Shown here in pieces: positions 50,263-61,778 of a stretch of 64,000 bases of DNA. Below the pieces are notes generated by a model. It was not told the origin of the DNA and searched no databases. It saw only the letters and a list, made by a program, of their open reading frames with translations. The position numbers were made by a program, and so were the translations under genes. This stretch comes from Acanthaster planci (lineage: Eukaryota > Echinodermata > Asteroidea > Valvatida > Acanthasteridae), in contig NW_019091545.1 of the NCBI RefSeq assembly GCF_001949145.1, positions 376,055-440,054 of the forward strand. Direction: 5' to 3'. Position 1 is the stretch's first letter. Each line of letters opens with the position of its first letter.

Positions 50263-51318
50263 TCATTCTTTAAAGAACATTGTTCCTGTGATTATTCCGA
50301 ATCCGAGTATCGCACAGAGAACCTTTAACATTCTGTCACCCGGTGCACCCATCTCCTTCCCAAGAACCTCAAAAAACGTGATGTACAAGAAGGTCCCGGT
50401 AGCGATTCCCTGTAGGACACCACTGATGGCGCTTTTCACCAAGCCTTCCTCTTCGTTGAAAAGGAGAATTCCAAAAACAATTCCAAGGGGAGCCATGGCG
50501 GCAAAACCGAAACTGGACAGAAAAACGAAGGTCTTGCTCCGATTCTCCTGCACTAGCGCATTGCCGAGACTCAGCGACAGAATAGTCTTGTGGATTGCTA
50601 CAGCTGCGAAGATTCCAAGAAGATGTGACACGCTAGTCTGGAGACCAATAGCTAGACCTTCAAAGATGGAATGGAAAGATAGCGCTAGAAGAAGCAAGAC
50701 GGATCTGATGAGGACTGTCTTATCAAGGCCTGGCCTTGAACGTGCCCCGTCCATCACTTCGGCAACTCCGGTCTCACTTCGCGGTATCTCAGTTACAACT
50801 TCGTTTCTACTTGTCACAGATGATGATGAATTTCCAGCATCACTTCTGGAGTTCTGATATGCTAAGAGGGAAGTTTCCTCTGTGTCATCTAAAGATGCGT
50901 ACTTCTCAGCCCGGCCGTCTTCTTGTGGAGGCCCACTTTCGTCTGTGACCTTCGCATCAATTGCTGATTTCTCTTGGAAGTTAAGAACAGCCTGCTCGAG
51001 GACAAGAACCAAGAAGAATCCGACCGCTGTTATGAACTCCGCAAACGGGAAGTTAGAGTGGATGTCAAGAAAGTGACGGACATCTTCGAATTCTTCCTGA
51101 ACGTCCGGCAGCAAGTCTAGCAGGCAAGTTGCTAGGAAAACCCCTCCACCGAAGCTGTTGAAAAGGCACACCAATCGTTGAATTGCCGGAACCAGTCGTT
51201 CATGTCCTCTCTGTCGGTTTCTGGCACAGATGGCAAACCCAAGCGGCACAAGACAGGCTCCAAAGCATGAAACAAACAAAGTGCTCAAAACGACTATCTT
51301 CAAGGCCTGGATTTCCAT
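50263..51318 (-). CDS. ZIP-family zinc transporter (SLC39A1-3 type), single exon
   Basis: An uninterrupted frame of 351 residues starts MEIQALKIVVLSTLFVSCFG. Eight hydrophobic segments are visible. Near residue 57 is FGGGVFLATCLLDLLPDV (end of TM2). A hydrophilic loop spans about 115-200. The metal-binding pair of helices follows: LLLALSFHSIFEGLAIGLQ (His216, Glu220) and AAVAIHKTILSLSLG (His243). FFEVLG lies near 315-320 in a late helix. These fit ZIP subfamily II members (human SLC39A1, 2, 3), plasma-membrane importers of Zn2+ into the cytosol. The loop is not His-rich, unlike its neighbour. The paralogue at 53853-55031 is divergently oriented. No introns interrupt it. Confidence 0.95.
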   Translation of the reverse strand: MEIQALKIVVLSTLFVSCFGACLVPLGFAICARNRQRGHERLVPAIQRLVCLFNSFGGGVFLATCLLDLLPDVQEEFEDVRHFLDIHSNFPFAEFITAVGFFLVLVLEQAVLNFQEKSAIDAKVTDESGPPQEDGRAEKYASLDDTEETSLLAYQNSRSDAGNSSSSVTSRNEVVTEIPRSETGVAEVMDGARSRPGLDKTVLIRSVLLLLALSFHSIFEGLAIGLQTSVSHLLGIFAAVAIHKTILSLSLGNALVQENRSKTFVFLSSFGFAAMAPLGIVFGILLFNEEEGLVKSAISGVLQGIATGTFLYITFFEVLGKEMGAPGDRMLKVLCAILGFGIITGTMFFKE

Positions 51319-53852
51319 GGTAACTGATTGGAATCACGTGCGTGGACAAATTACAACAAGCCTGATAGATCTGTGAAAGCTGTCGAAGAGGAAGAAACGC
51401 AGAGTTACAATGTTGCCCCCTTGGAAGAGGCAAACATTAACAATCCAAATTTGACAGATTATTTGCTCAGCTCAGCAACACTTTTTCGTTTTACAACCAG
51501 ATCAAACATTTGCAGTGTTAACTTCCACTGATTGTGTTTTAGCTCGCTGAATTCCCAATACTGACTAGTGCGGTAATGCCTTCCTGCATTATGTAAATAC
51601 CAGCACCTGCCCTTACAGGTCGGCACTTATAAACTGGCTGTTATTGTCTGATATAAGTTCTGGTTTGGCAATGAGTTTAAAATGTCCAGAGTCCATCAGG
51701 GGCATCCGTACCAGGCACTAGTGGGTTATCTGTCTCTAAATCGGCATTGACACAAGGGGTGTATTTGACGATATCCAAAGGGTCGGCACCAGGAAAAGAA
51801 TGCTTACGCTGAACGATTTGGTGTGTTCAACCGTGAACATATGCATGAGGATTGCAGGGGACCAAAGAACTATTATCCAGCAAGGAGGAAGCCCACATAA
51901 CCTGTAGATCATGGCTCCGAACGGGTGGCGAACATGATTGTCAAACACGCATTGTCCTTTTCAAACTTTGGTTTTCACTTTTCGCATAATCATTTTTATA
52001 CACCAATTTTCTTACACCAGACAGTTACTGCATATTCTCTCATGACACACATCCATATCATGTTTTTTTATGTCTTCTAGTACTACCATGGAGGAATTCC
52101 CCCATGGTACTACTTACCACGCTTACCCCGAGTAGCCCCTGTGCAATGGATGTTTTCGGTACACGGGGAATATCCACTTATGTACATGTATAAGCATGGT
52201 GTAGCGTATGTGGAGGTGTACATGTACGCCAGCTGTTGGCAAGATACACATAGAACCTCGAACAACTGCTCCATATATTTTAGCATTTACAATTTCTACT
52301 GTGCCGTCAGGTGACCAACAGTTAAGAGTCAGGTACACTTATCGCAATGTCTAAAGTCCATTGGTCGTCTGCATAGTACTTAACGATTGTGGTTGACATA
52401 GCACGCCCTCTGTAAATTTGCTCTGGTGCAGTTTGTTAATCTGCTTGTATCCTAGGCCTACAGCCCCCAACTGACCAATGATGGTCTGACAGGCAAAGAT
52501 TGTGTAGCGACGCAGCCGCTACGCGGCGCTATACGATATTTGCTGATGGGTAGTAGGCCGTGTCCGAATCACTTGGCTGCGGCTTTAAATTATTAATAAA
52601 TTTTAATATCAATAAATTTTATTTAATTTTTGGCTGTACGTTTTCATACAACTGAGCGTAGGGAACAATTGAATATTGCTTGGGGTTGGGGAGGGATCGG
52701 AATACGTCAGTTTTGTCATCTGGTGGGAAGTATGGACATAACTTATAAGTCTAAAAGATGCCAAACCAGTGAAGTTTTAGTCAAAAACAAAGACGGTTAC
52801 AACTTCAGTAATAAAGTCACACTTTGAAGAAATACAGGATTGCTGCTGCTGAAAAAAGTTAAGATTTTATCTAAGACTGTGTTTGAAAATAACTGTTTCG
52901 TTTTGTCCACAGAGGAAATACAAAAGAATCAATAGATTCTGGGACTTTGTTTTTTTTTCAATAAAAGTGATTTCAAAGCCTCCGTGGCAAAAGAGGGCGC
53001 CAGCTCCCTTAAACGAGTAAAAACTTCGCCTTTCGTATGCAATTTCAAGCCGCGGTCATAAATTCGGAATGATTCACATTTTACCATCAAAGCATCAAAT
53101 AGTCGCTATCAATTCAAGATCAAATACCGAAATATTGCTTTCAATTTCATTCGAAGATTGTACTCTTTCAGCGGTTTCGATATTAGCGACGGCCATAGAG
53201 CTATGACGGTGCATTTTCGGAACAAAGCCGAGTTTTGGAAAACGATAATCTTTTAGACTGGTTCCGTGGCCCTTTCGGAATTCAATCGCAAGTGATTTCA
53301 ATCGGCGGGAACCAGTCTATGTACTTGCATTGACACGGTATACGGTGCTGAGTAATTAGACAAAAGTGGAGTTCGATGTAGTTTGCCTGCTGCGGGTACG
53401 GTCGGTGCTGGTAGTTTCCAACACCCAGTGTCATCGAAAGGTCAAAGTTTTAGCTCAGGAGAATGCACGATCGGTGATCTGATCTGATGTCATCCAGCGG
53501 TGATACCTTAAACAAAACAGTACACTTCGCTCAAACAAGGCTCAAACAATCAATAGTTTTCCGGCTGCGCCGATGATTGCTGAACAGGTGCTAGGACATG
53601 CGTGACATTGTAGGATTGCTTGACTAGTTAAATTACAGTTCACCCTCTCGGAAATTCAAAGATCAGCTCTCTCTCACTCACTCCCAGTCAAAGCTTTTCT
53701 AACTTTGTTTTGCATGTTTTTAGTGACACCTATAATCTAGAAAAAATGCATGGCAGCCATGAGTTTCTAAAAAACTGAATAATGTGGAACTTGTGTGCTT
53801 GAACAGTTGAAGCGACACTGAACTTAAGCTGCAGAAACTTTGTGAGATCAAT
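51319..53852. other. shared upstream region of the two divergent ZIP genes
   Basis: No gene is supported. Contents: probable promoters near both ends; an imperfect palindrome around 52082-52114 (CCATGG...CCATGG); a GC-rich hairpin-like stretch at about 52503-52532 (GTAGCG...CGCTAC); an 11-base inverted repeat pair at 53255 and 53308. No metal-response-element match (TGCRCNC cluster) stood out on reading. Confidence 0.5.
53255..53318. repeat. short element with 11-base inverted termini
   Basis: AGACTGGTTCC at 53255-53265 is exactly complementary to GGAACCAGTCT at 53308-53318, with 42 bases between. It may be a hairpin or the remains of a tiny transposon. Confidence 0.6.
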
Positions 53853-55031
53853 ATGGAAATCATTACCTTGAAGATTACTATACTGTGCTCCTTGTTTGTG
53901 TCATGCCTCATTGCGAGCTTGCTACCTTTGAAGTTTGTCAACATTGCCATCAAGCGTAGTGGGAATGAAATCCGCAGAAACTTCATCGAACGAGTGCTGC
54001 GATTTCTAAACTGTTTTGGTGGAGGTGTTTTCCTCGCGACTTGTCTGTTGGATCTGCTGCCCGACGTGGAGCGCGAATTTGAAGCTGTGCTCACAGAGCT
54101 TGGAATGCGGACAAATTTCCCAGTTGCCAAGTTTGTTGCGGCTCTGGGGTTGTTTCTGATCCTTAGTGTCGAGCAGATTGCATATGACATCAAGGAAAGA
54201 GCGAGTAGAGGACAAAGGGAACGCACTGAGGAAAGGGACAAGAAAGTGGACAGTGACCAGAAAGTGGACAGTGACCAGAAAGTGGACAGTGACCAGAAAG
54301 AGGATTATCAGAAAGCAAATGACAAGGTACATCGGCTGAAATATGAGGAAAGTGAGACTACTCCTCTCTTGATCCACCACAGCACTAATAAAGGAGGCGC
54401 ATCTCACAACAGTACCAGTGATGAAGAAGGAAGTATCAATAATGAGAAATTGGGTCAAAGCATGAGTTTCGGCCACAGTCACGGTACACCGATTGTTGGG
54501 ACTGATGACAGACCGTTGATCCAACACACTGACACCCATGATATGGTAACCAGCTCCTCGCTGCGCTCCCTGCTGCTCCTACTGGCCTTGTCCTTACATT
54601 CCCTCTTTGAAGGACTGGCGCTAGGCCTCCAGAGTGACCTCAACCAGTTGCTTGCCATCTTCGTCGCCGTCCTCATCCACAAGACCATCCTGGCGCTCAG
54701 TCTGGGCATCAACTTTGTGCAGAGTAACCTGAAGCCACGCACTCTAATCCAGTCCAGTGTCTGTTTTGCCATCATGGCACCCATCGGCATTGTCGTTGGC
54801 ATTTTAGTTAATCAGGGATACAGCAGCACAGCCCATAACATCACAAGCGGTATTTTGCAAGGTTTAGCCACAGGAACTTTCTTGTATATTACATTCTTTG
54901 AGGTGCTTCCTATGGAGATGAGTCAACCCGGTGATAGGCTTCTGAAAGTTCTCAGTGCAGTCATTGGTTTTGGGTTAATAGTGAGTACACTATTTCTTGA
55001 TCCGACCATTACTAAGCCACCACCTCCATAA
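53853..55031 (+). CDS. ZIP-family zinc transporter (SLC39A1-3 type), single exon, His-bearing loop
   Basis: An uninterrupted frame of 392 residues starts MEIITLKITILCSLFVSCL. It clearly parallels the minus-strand paralogue (FGGGVFLATCLLDLLPDV near residue 55; HSLFEG at 249-254; IHKTILALSLG at 275-285; FFEVLP in a late helix). The cytoplasmic loop after TM3 is longer. It holds three tandem KVDSDQ units (131-148), IHHS, FGHSHG (206-211) and QHTDTHD (224-230), potential metal-binding histidines common in ZIP loops. The C-terminus ends in four prolines. Predicted role is Zn2+ import across the plasma membrane. An AATAAA overlaps the stop region at 55030, though the true polyadenylation site is probably further on. 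Confidence 0.95.
   Translation: MEIITLKITILCSLFVSCLIASLLPLKFVNIAIKRSGNEIRRNFIERVLRFLNCFGGGVFLATCLLDLLPDVEREFEAVLTELGMRTNFPVAKFVAALGLFLILSVEQIAYDIKERASRGQRERTEERDKKVDSDQKVDSDQKVDSDQKEDYQKANDKVHRLKYEESETTPLLIHHSTNKGGASHNSTSDEEGSINNEKLGQSMSFGHSHGTPIVGTDDRPLIQHTDTHDMVTSSSLRSLLLLLALSLHSLFEGLALGLQSDLNQLLAIFVAVLIHKTILALSLGINFVQSNLKPRTLIQSSVCFAIMAPIGIVVGILVNQGYSSTAHNITSGILQGLATGTFLYITFFEVLPMEMSQPGDRLLKVLSAVIGFGLIVSTLFLDPTITKPPPP
54243..54296 (+). repeat. three exact 18-base tandem units inside the ZIP gene
   Basis: AAAGTGGACAGTGACCAG occurs three times in a row in frame, encoding KVDSDQ three times in the cytoplasmic loop. Exact identity suggests recent expansion and probable length polymorphism. 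Confidence 0.95.
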
Positions 55032-55301
55032 TAAAAAAAACCAGATTTTCCAAATTGTTTCTACAGGTTTATTCCAAAAATTTGTTTGATACTTTAAGTC
55101 TTCAGTTCTGCAGATTGAGACTAAAACTGTGCTGAATTTGAATTGAGATCACAAATTTGGCAGCTGAGAAGAAAACAGAAAAAGGTGACTGAGTTTAATT
55201 TTGTTTTGATGTGTTTCCATGTGCAAGTTCTCAGGTTGGGAATAATGTCAATGATCTGTTAATTAACACTAACACAAACTGTCTGTTCAAATTTGATCGA
55301 T

Positions 55302-55324
55302 TGTACATGTACATGTACATGTAC
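55302..55324. repeat. (TACATG)n microsatellite
   Basis: A self-complementary run of alternating TACATG units. The same word is scattered through the window in shorter form (for example near 6497, 43140, 56772, 58760). Confidence 0.9.
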
Positions 55325-55399
55325 AGGTATATATGTACTTGTACATACACATTTATACTGATTAACCCTAACCGCCAAGGCCCTTTTGAGAGGATACAC

Positions 55400-55729
55400 C
55401 CTCAGTCCTTCAAAATCCTCCAACTGCCCCCATTAAAGATGAGATACAGCCTCAGTCCTCCAAAATCCCACAATATTTCTTGAATATGTTCTTTGAAGGG
55501 GTGCCCACTAACTCAATCCTTCAAAATCCTTTGGCAATTCCTCTCATTAAGTTGAGGCAGTGTGAATGGTATCCTGGAGCAGTATGGAAGATTTCACATA
55601 TAATGTGGGCATGAATTTCTACATGGGTGAATATAAACAACACAAGGTCTAACCCAGAACCTTGAGACAGTGTGCCCATCGCAATCAGCAATGCAATTCT
55701 GCCATGCAGCCTCAATCCTCCAAAATCCT
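55400..55729 (+). repeat. four dispersed copies of a short motif
   Basis: CTCA(G/A)TCCT(T/C)CAAAATCC occurs at about 55401, 55451, 55512 and 55711, with uneven spacing of about 50, 61 and 199 bases. Some copies are preceded by GATACA(G/C)C. Function unknown; probably a decayed tandem repeat. Confidence 0.75.
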
Positions 55730-57749
55730 TCGAAACCGCCTGCAGGATTTGGGATAGTTAGGGTTTGCATGTGTCATTGCCTCCAAGGTGGTTCATGTAT
55801 TTCTTTTATGGAGTCATGGAGTAGGCAACCACTGTTACCGCACAAAAATAAAAACGTCAGTATATCGAGCAGTTACAAAAAGGGGGGGTCCTAACCCCAT
55901 GTTGACTGTCCTTTACCATAGCATTTTTGTTCTCAATTTGCCCTTTAATACATATTTTCCGTCTCTGAGGTGTTTTTGTTGATAAGATAAGAACAACTTT
56001 TTTTAATCCCAGGACTCAAAGCTCTGAATTTATGCAGAACATTTTAATTTCAAGTTTACAGTTGGATGCTAAATTGGGAGTTTGGAAGTGAAAATTTGAA
56101 CTTATTCGCCATCCCCCCAAAATTGGACATTTATTTTTAAGGGCATTGTGTTTGGAAAACAAGATTTTTCTATGCCTTGGCCAGATGGTGCCAATGAAAC
56201 CATCCCCAGCGACATGGTTGTTTGTGTAATGTAACCATGTGACTTTCGGAGATGACTCATAAAACGTTTTGTGACTACCAGGTTTGCACACTGCATGAAT
56301 GTTTGCACACCTTTGCTGGTTTTTATACTTGTCCTGATTTTACAGTAGTTATTAATGAGATCTTAATCAACCCCCAGTTGAATCAGCCAGTATCAACCAT
56401 GAATTATTATAAATTATGAATAACATTAATAACATAAATTTGTTTTCAAATGTCTTGTCACAGATTTGTCTCGGACAATAGTTCATTTACTTACATTATT
56501 ACCAGAGTGAATACGTGAAGCTAACTCGTTTGAATAAAGAAAAAAGCAGGGAATTCCTAAAATCTAAACTGCTACCTTGCTGGTCAGGCCTTTGCTTGTC
56601 ACCTAGTGCCTGAATAGTTGCGGGTAATGTGCAAAGTTTAGGCCCTGACATTTACTCAAAGGCTGTGCAGGGCACCAGCTGTCAAGTCCCTGTATTTGTT
56701 CCGAAGAGTGAACCTTTTGTGGTATATCCCGCCATAACAAAACCACCGACCTGAACAATGGCTGGACATCATATGTACATGTACAACCTCTCTAGGAGTT
56801 TATAATTCTGTGTATTGCCAATTTGTAAACCTCCAGACATGTGTGTGGACTGTTGCTTAGTTTATTTGTAGTTTGATTTTTAAGTCTAATCCTTGTCAAA
56901 TGGAAATAGAAAATGACCAAAAAATTAGACTATTTCATGATATAACCATACTTTATGTTACATAGTTTAGTTTAATAATGTTAAATGTATGTAGATAGTC
57001 CTTCAGTAGTCAGGGTAATATAATCCTTCAATATAACTTTAGAACCTTGGCAATGTTTGCAGAAGATAAACAATGAATACAATGATGGTAACAGGTCATA
57101 AGGTAAAGGTCGACAGCTAGTGAACATTGTCTGGGTTTGCAGATTGGCATTTTGTGCAGTGTGCATATACGGTACCATGTGCATGGTTACATGGGTACCA
57201 ATATGCATATTGCTTGCAAATTTACTTGAATCACATGAGCAGGAATTTAAAAAATGTAGCATTCTACATGTAGTTTGGAAAACGAGAGGTTTGAAAATTT
57301 CAGGCATGTCAGGGAAAATATTAAATTTTTTTTTCAATGATATATGTGCTTGGCGATAATTTTATTTCAATTAAAATTGCAGAAAAAGGTCAATCAGTAT
57401 CAGTTGTACCTTATATTTTTAAAATGACGGACGTTTAGTGTTGTCTTTTTTTTTAACAAACTCATTAAGTGATGTGATTATTTAATGTGCTGTATATTCT
57501 TTTTAAGTATGCATATTAATATGTAATTGGTAAAAACTTCAGGAATATAAAGTAATCGAGAAAATCATAAGAGAATGATTCATCCAGAATTTCTTCCCTT
57601 CATCTTTCAAGTCCTACAAAACTGTTCAATGTAGCCTGCAGTAAACAGGAAAATAAAATAAGAAACGAAACACATCGATATCCCTAGTGTACAATTCCAT
57701 TCACATTACCAACAGCAGTTTGGACTGGAAGCTGCTTGACTTTGGCAAG

Positions 57750-57825
57750 CCTGATGAGCGATGGATGGGTGGTTAAGAGGTGTTACCAGTAGGTAGGAGG
57801 TCCTGGGTTCGAGTCCTTTCTGAGC
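57750..57825 (+). repeat. tRNA-derived SINE head
   Basis: An A-box-like TGGTTAAGAGG at 57772-57782 and a B-box GGTTCGAGTCC at 57808-57818 are at tRNA-like spacing. The flanks do not close a tRNA acceptor stem, so this is a SINE rather than a tRNA gene. Confidence 0.6.
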
Positions 57826-60303
57826 AAGCTTGTGATATTTTTCTTGCAAAGTTGAAACACTTATCACCTACATGTAAGGGCGAAACCCGAATTAAAAGCT
57901 ATTACATGTAGGTATGTTGATACGGACAGATATGAATCCAAATTTTTGGGGCCAAACTTGTTTGGGGCAGGCCAAAAAAGGTACATGTAACCATTTACGG
58001 CCTTCCTCAGGAGGTCTACATTTGGGGTTTTTACAGGCCCCCCAAATGGTCTTTTCTCATTAGAACAACTGGCTTTTTGGGGGGTGGTACCATGGTCCCT
58101 GTTGGTGCCCAATCCACCCTTGACTGTTGATATTACCACATACACATTGTGCTGTTAATATGCTGAGGGGATGTGGCATGTCCATTAGGGTCAAGGGCAA
58201 AACTGCCCCACTGTGGGGTAAAATCTTGGTCAAAAGGTTGGGGATTGATGAAATGACATTTGCTGAGCCTCGCTGAGCTGAGTGGAAAACTGGAAAATGT
58301 ACACTCGTACGTGCTGCCAGTGGATGGCATGTAAAGAAATGAAGGAAAGTGTGTCAAAAACAGGCCTAGTAACAACTCTCTGTGTCCTGGTATATTCTGC
58401 AATGGAGGTCTATCTGTCATGGTGTTTTGCCACTTTTGTTTGTTGGCAGTTTTTGTTCATTTACATTAACTGCACTTATCCTGGAGTGCAAGTACTCTAC
58501 CCTTCAACGGCTCATGTTAAGATGTAAAACTGAAAGTCACTCATAAGCAAAAGTAAACAGCCACACACTGAAAAAATAGAACTAAAAACTTAACGCCTGT
58601 CACGACTGAGGTCTCAAGCAGGAGGGAATATCCGCATGGCTACTTGCTTACAACCTAAACCAGTTTCTATCTACATGTATGTATAGAAAAACAATTCAGG
58701 GGTGAAACTGACTTTAGGAATATCACTTCCTGTACGGCATTTAATACACATCTCTAGAATAAATACATGTACATTTAAAATATTTCATGTGCAATTCACT
58801 CACTTCAATAGATTGCAAAAATCATTCTGAGCAAATTTGGAACCTGAAAAATACTGAAATGATCAACTAGATAATCAATGCACCATGTACATGTACTTGA
58901 AGTGTCTAAACCCTTTTCTCCAGTTACAAAATATCCAGGTTTCTTGCTAACAGATCAGGGCTCACTTGAAATTTCTTTGTGGATTAACGATATTTCAGCA
59001 TCAACTGAGCTGCATGCTACCAGTGGAATGTGCTCTGTTGGGTTAATTTATGAAAAAAAACACCAGCTGTCAGAACACTGCCGTGAAGTTTAAACTACTT
59101 CCACAAATACATACGCAGGAAATAAAGTTTAAAGTAAACACTAAAATTGTTACAAAGTAGGTTAAGGATTGATGAAGATATTCCTTAATATATAGATTTC
59201 TAATGTATACCAATAACACAACTGAAATATCTTTACATGAAGATTAAATAAGTTCAAACTGGAAACATATTGAATTCAAGATCAAAAACTACTCAGTTTC
59301 ACACTGGAAAAGTAGGCATTTCTCAATTCCGTATTTTGCTTTCAATTTTGGTTTGCATGATTATCCTAAAATCCAGTGGGTATTCCAAAGGAAGTACAAA
59401 TTTCCACATCCTCACATTTTTTCCTGTCTTTGCCAACCCTTTCCTAGTCCCTCTACAATATCACTACTTCTACACCTCCTTAAGAAAGTTGTGGTTGTTG
59501 TCTGCGTGAAGGTCTACAAAGGCTACTTTGCTTAAATGGAAATACATGAAGGTGCATTTACATCCCAACTGCAGCACTTGTCCCGACTCCAGTGCTACAG
59601 TAAGACCAGCTGAAGTAATGCACAGAGTGCCAGTGAGTGTCGTGGAAGATATGCAAGGTTCACATATATTTGCATAAAGTTTGTCAGGTGTGAGCTGTAT
59701 AAGTTTGAAGAAGCTTGAAAAACTTTCTATAGAGGGTTACCCATTACAGTTGGGCCTGCCCAACTGAAGCACTATGGTGGGGACCATCCTAACTGCAGTT
59801 GGGACAGATGCCGTATATGGGATGTAATACCAGCGTTCTTGTTATACATGTACTTGTGTTCACTAATCAAGTAATGCACCATCAGTTGAAAGCAGTCAAA
59901 CACATGCGTTTATGCTGGTTGTCAAGTGATCAAACTCATTTCTGACCACATAACGACACTCTAACAGCGTTCTTTAGAGGTATTGCACATTTATTATCCC
60001 TCATCAACTTCAAGCTTCCCAAATCCTGCAGCATCCAACACACTGGTAAGCCAACATGCACATTTGCTGCACTTATAGTTGATACACCTAGATCTCTTTA
60101 CTGCAATGGATACGGATCTGCAGATTCCTGGATCCATCAAACTCCCACAAATCTAGATGTTGGATTTTGGTATATTTAGGACAAGTTGATGAAGGATACA
60201 TTTACACAACAAAAATGTAGTTAACTAAAAATGATAAATATTTCTGTTCTGTTCCTGCATAAGTACCGGTACATGTACATATGCCCAAAGGTACAAAATT
60301 TGC

Positions 60304-61449
60304 TTAGAATACAGAGACTTCTTTCTCCGAGTGCCAAAGTTGTAGATGATTTAGTTGACATGTCAGCCTTTGATGCCTCTTAAAACTCACATCTTTCTCC
60401 ATCATACCAGCTTCAAGCACCGTATTCTCATCAATCACTTTTCTTGTCCTCTCCTGTCTTGATCTCTGTGGTGGTACCATTGGAAGTTGCTGTGTTGCAT
60501 GTTTTCTAGAGAGAATTTCAAAGAAACAAAATAACACTCATGTTTTGGGTGTGTTTCCTTTTTTCTCTTTTTTTTATAATACACTATGCATTCATTCAAT
60601 TCTTTGAACAAATTACCTGAAAATGTCAATACAAATATTGCTGGTAGGAATTACAATTCCTGTAATTGATTTTTCCAAACTGCAATAGGTATTGCAATAA
60701 AACCAAAGGTTTTTGTATAGGCTGTGCTTCCACAGGTTAGCTATACAAATTGTAATTAAGACCGTAAATTGATGCTGGTAGTAATTTCAACATTATTCGT
60801 TGATGGCAACTTGATGCCCCATTGACATGAACCAAATACCTCTGATAGAGAGGAAAAAAGCAAGTACTATAAGGATACATCTATCTTATAAAAATAGCCT
60901 ATTTCATGTAGATTTTTCAAAACATCATATTAATTTGAGCTCAACAGGAAATTTACTAGCTGTTAATCTGGAGTCCAGTATAAATGTTCATTTCTGTGAC
61001 TTCAGTTTCACACATTCAGACATTTCCTTATCTGAAAACATGGAACACAGTATAATTAAAAATGAACAAAAATTATCAAATTGATAATTGTAAATTGTTG
61101 GCAAAAGGGGGAAAAAAGGAAAGAGTTCCACATACGGACAATATGTGATGCCCTTGTGCACATGGTGCACAAACCTTAATGTTCCATTCAACTCGCCTGC
61201 GGCTCGCTGAATGGAACATTAATAACATCTAAATATATAACACCTAAGTAGATCTTTGTCACTTGACTGGAGGATATGAATATAAATAAGGAACTTACCT
61301 TCTGTGTTCTGCTTCGTCATTCAGCAAGATTCTAGTTCACGTACAGCATACTGAATTTGTTTCTTCGTATTCTTTGTGTCCGCTCCGTCAAGTAATTCGG
61401 CAATTTCCTCGTCATTCAGCAACATGAAATTGCTTGAACCTGCTGCCAT
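60304..61449 (-). pseudogene. broken small gene; N-terminus resembles DUF3504/Crypton-derived proteins
   Basis: The first exon (ATG at 61449, donor GTAAGTT after 61299) reads MAAGSSNFMLLNDEEIAELL, then DGADTKNTKKQIQYAVRELE, and stops at 61321-61323, before the strong donor. A second exon (60505 down to 60304, acceptor CTCTCTAG) has its own open frame (HATQQLPMVPPQRSRQERTR...). The two frames do not connect: after the first stop the downstream frame has no ATG. The [D/E]E-I-x-LL-x8-KNTKK pattern resembles the N-terminal domain of invertebrate proteins related to QRICH1/KIAA1958 (DUF3504, from Crypton recombinases). Alternatives are a 42-residue peptide gene or a non-coding transcript. Family assignment is from memory of the pattern and uncertain. 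Confidence 0.35.
61176..61222. repeat. perfect 15-bp hairpin with GC-rich loop
   Basis: TTAATGTTCCATTCA at 61176-61190 is exactly complementary to TGAATGGAACATTAA at 61208-61222. The 17-base loop (CTCGCCTGCGGCTCGC core) is GC-rich in AT-rich surroundings. It lies in the intron of the broken gene. Confidence 0.9.
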
Positions 61450-61778
61450 TTTAGTGATCATGGACATAACATGCGCAAATTACGTCGACCAATTACGTAT
61501 TGAAGTCCTTTGCGTGCAATAAATCAAACGGCATAGCCCCTATAATCAAAAATGCACAGTGTATATAACAAATTTCAACGTTCATGACGTCGGCCATGAA
61601 ATAGTCTATTTATAAAAAATCACGGGACCTACAATTCTCCAATCAAATGACAAGGATCTGCTTTCGTATTATATAATATGGTATATTATACAGCTGTATG
61701 TTGTTTCATCCAGTTTACAGATTGACATAGGCCTAACAAGTTACATTGATTTGATAATTCAATCGCATTTATACACAC

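Larger units (their letters stand above)
55032..60303. other. long gene-poor stretch
   Basis: AT-rich sequence with many TACATGTA words, repeats listed separately, and a weak inverted pair near 59560-59605 and 59760-59830 (CAACTGCAG and CTGCAGTTGGGA) with a small perfect palindrome CAGTTGGGC/CCCAACTG at about 59748-59766. Open frames up to about 118 codons show no domain. No gene supported. Confidence 0.6.

Noticed and set aside
50039-50857. 272-codon plus-strand frame
   Set aside because: It is largely the antisense of the minus-strand ZIP transporter, whose protein is unambiguous.
54006-54802. Minus-strand frames of 107-177 codons
   Set aside because: Antisense shadows of the plus-strand ZIP transporter.
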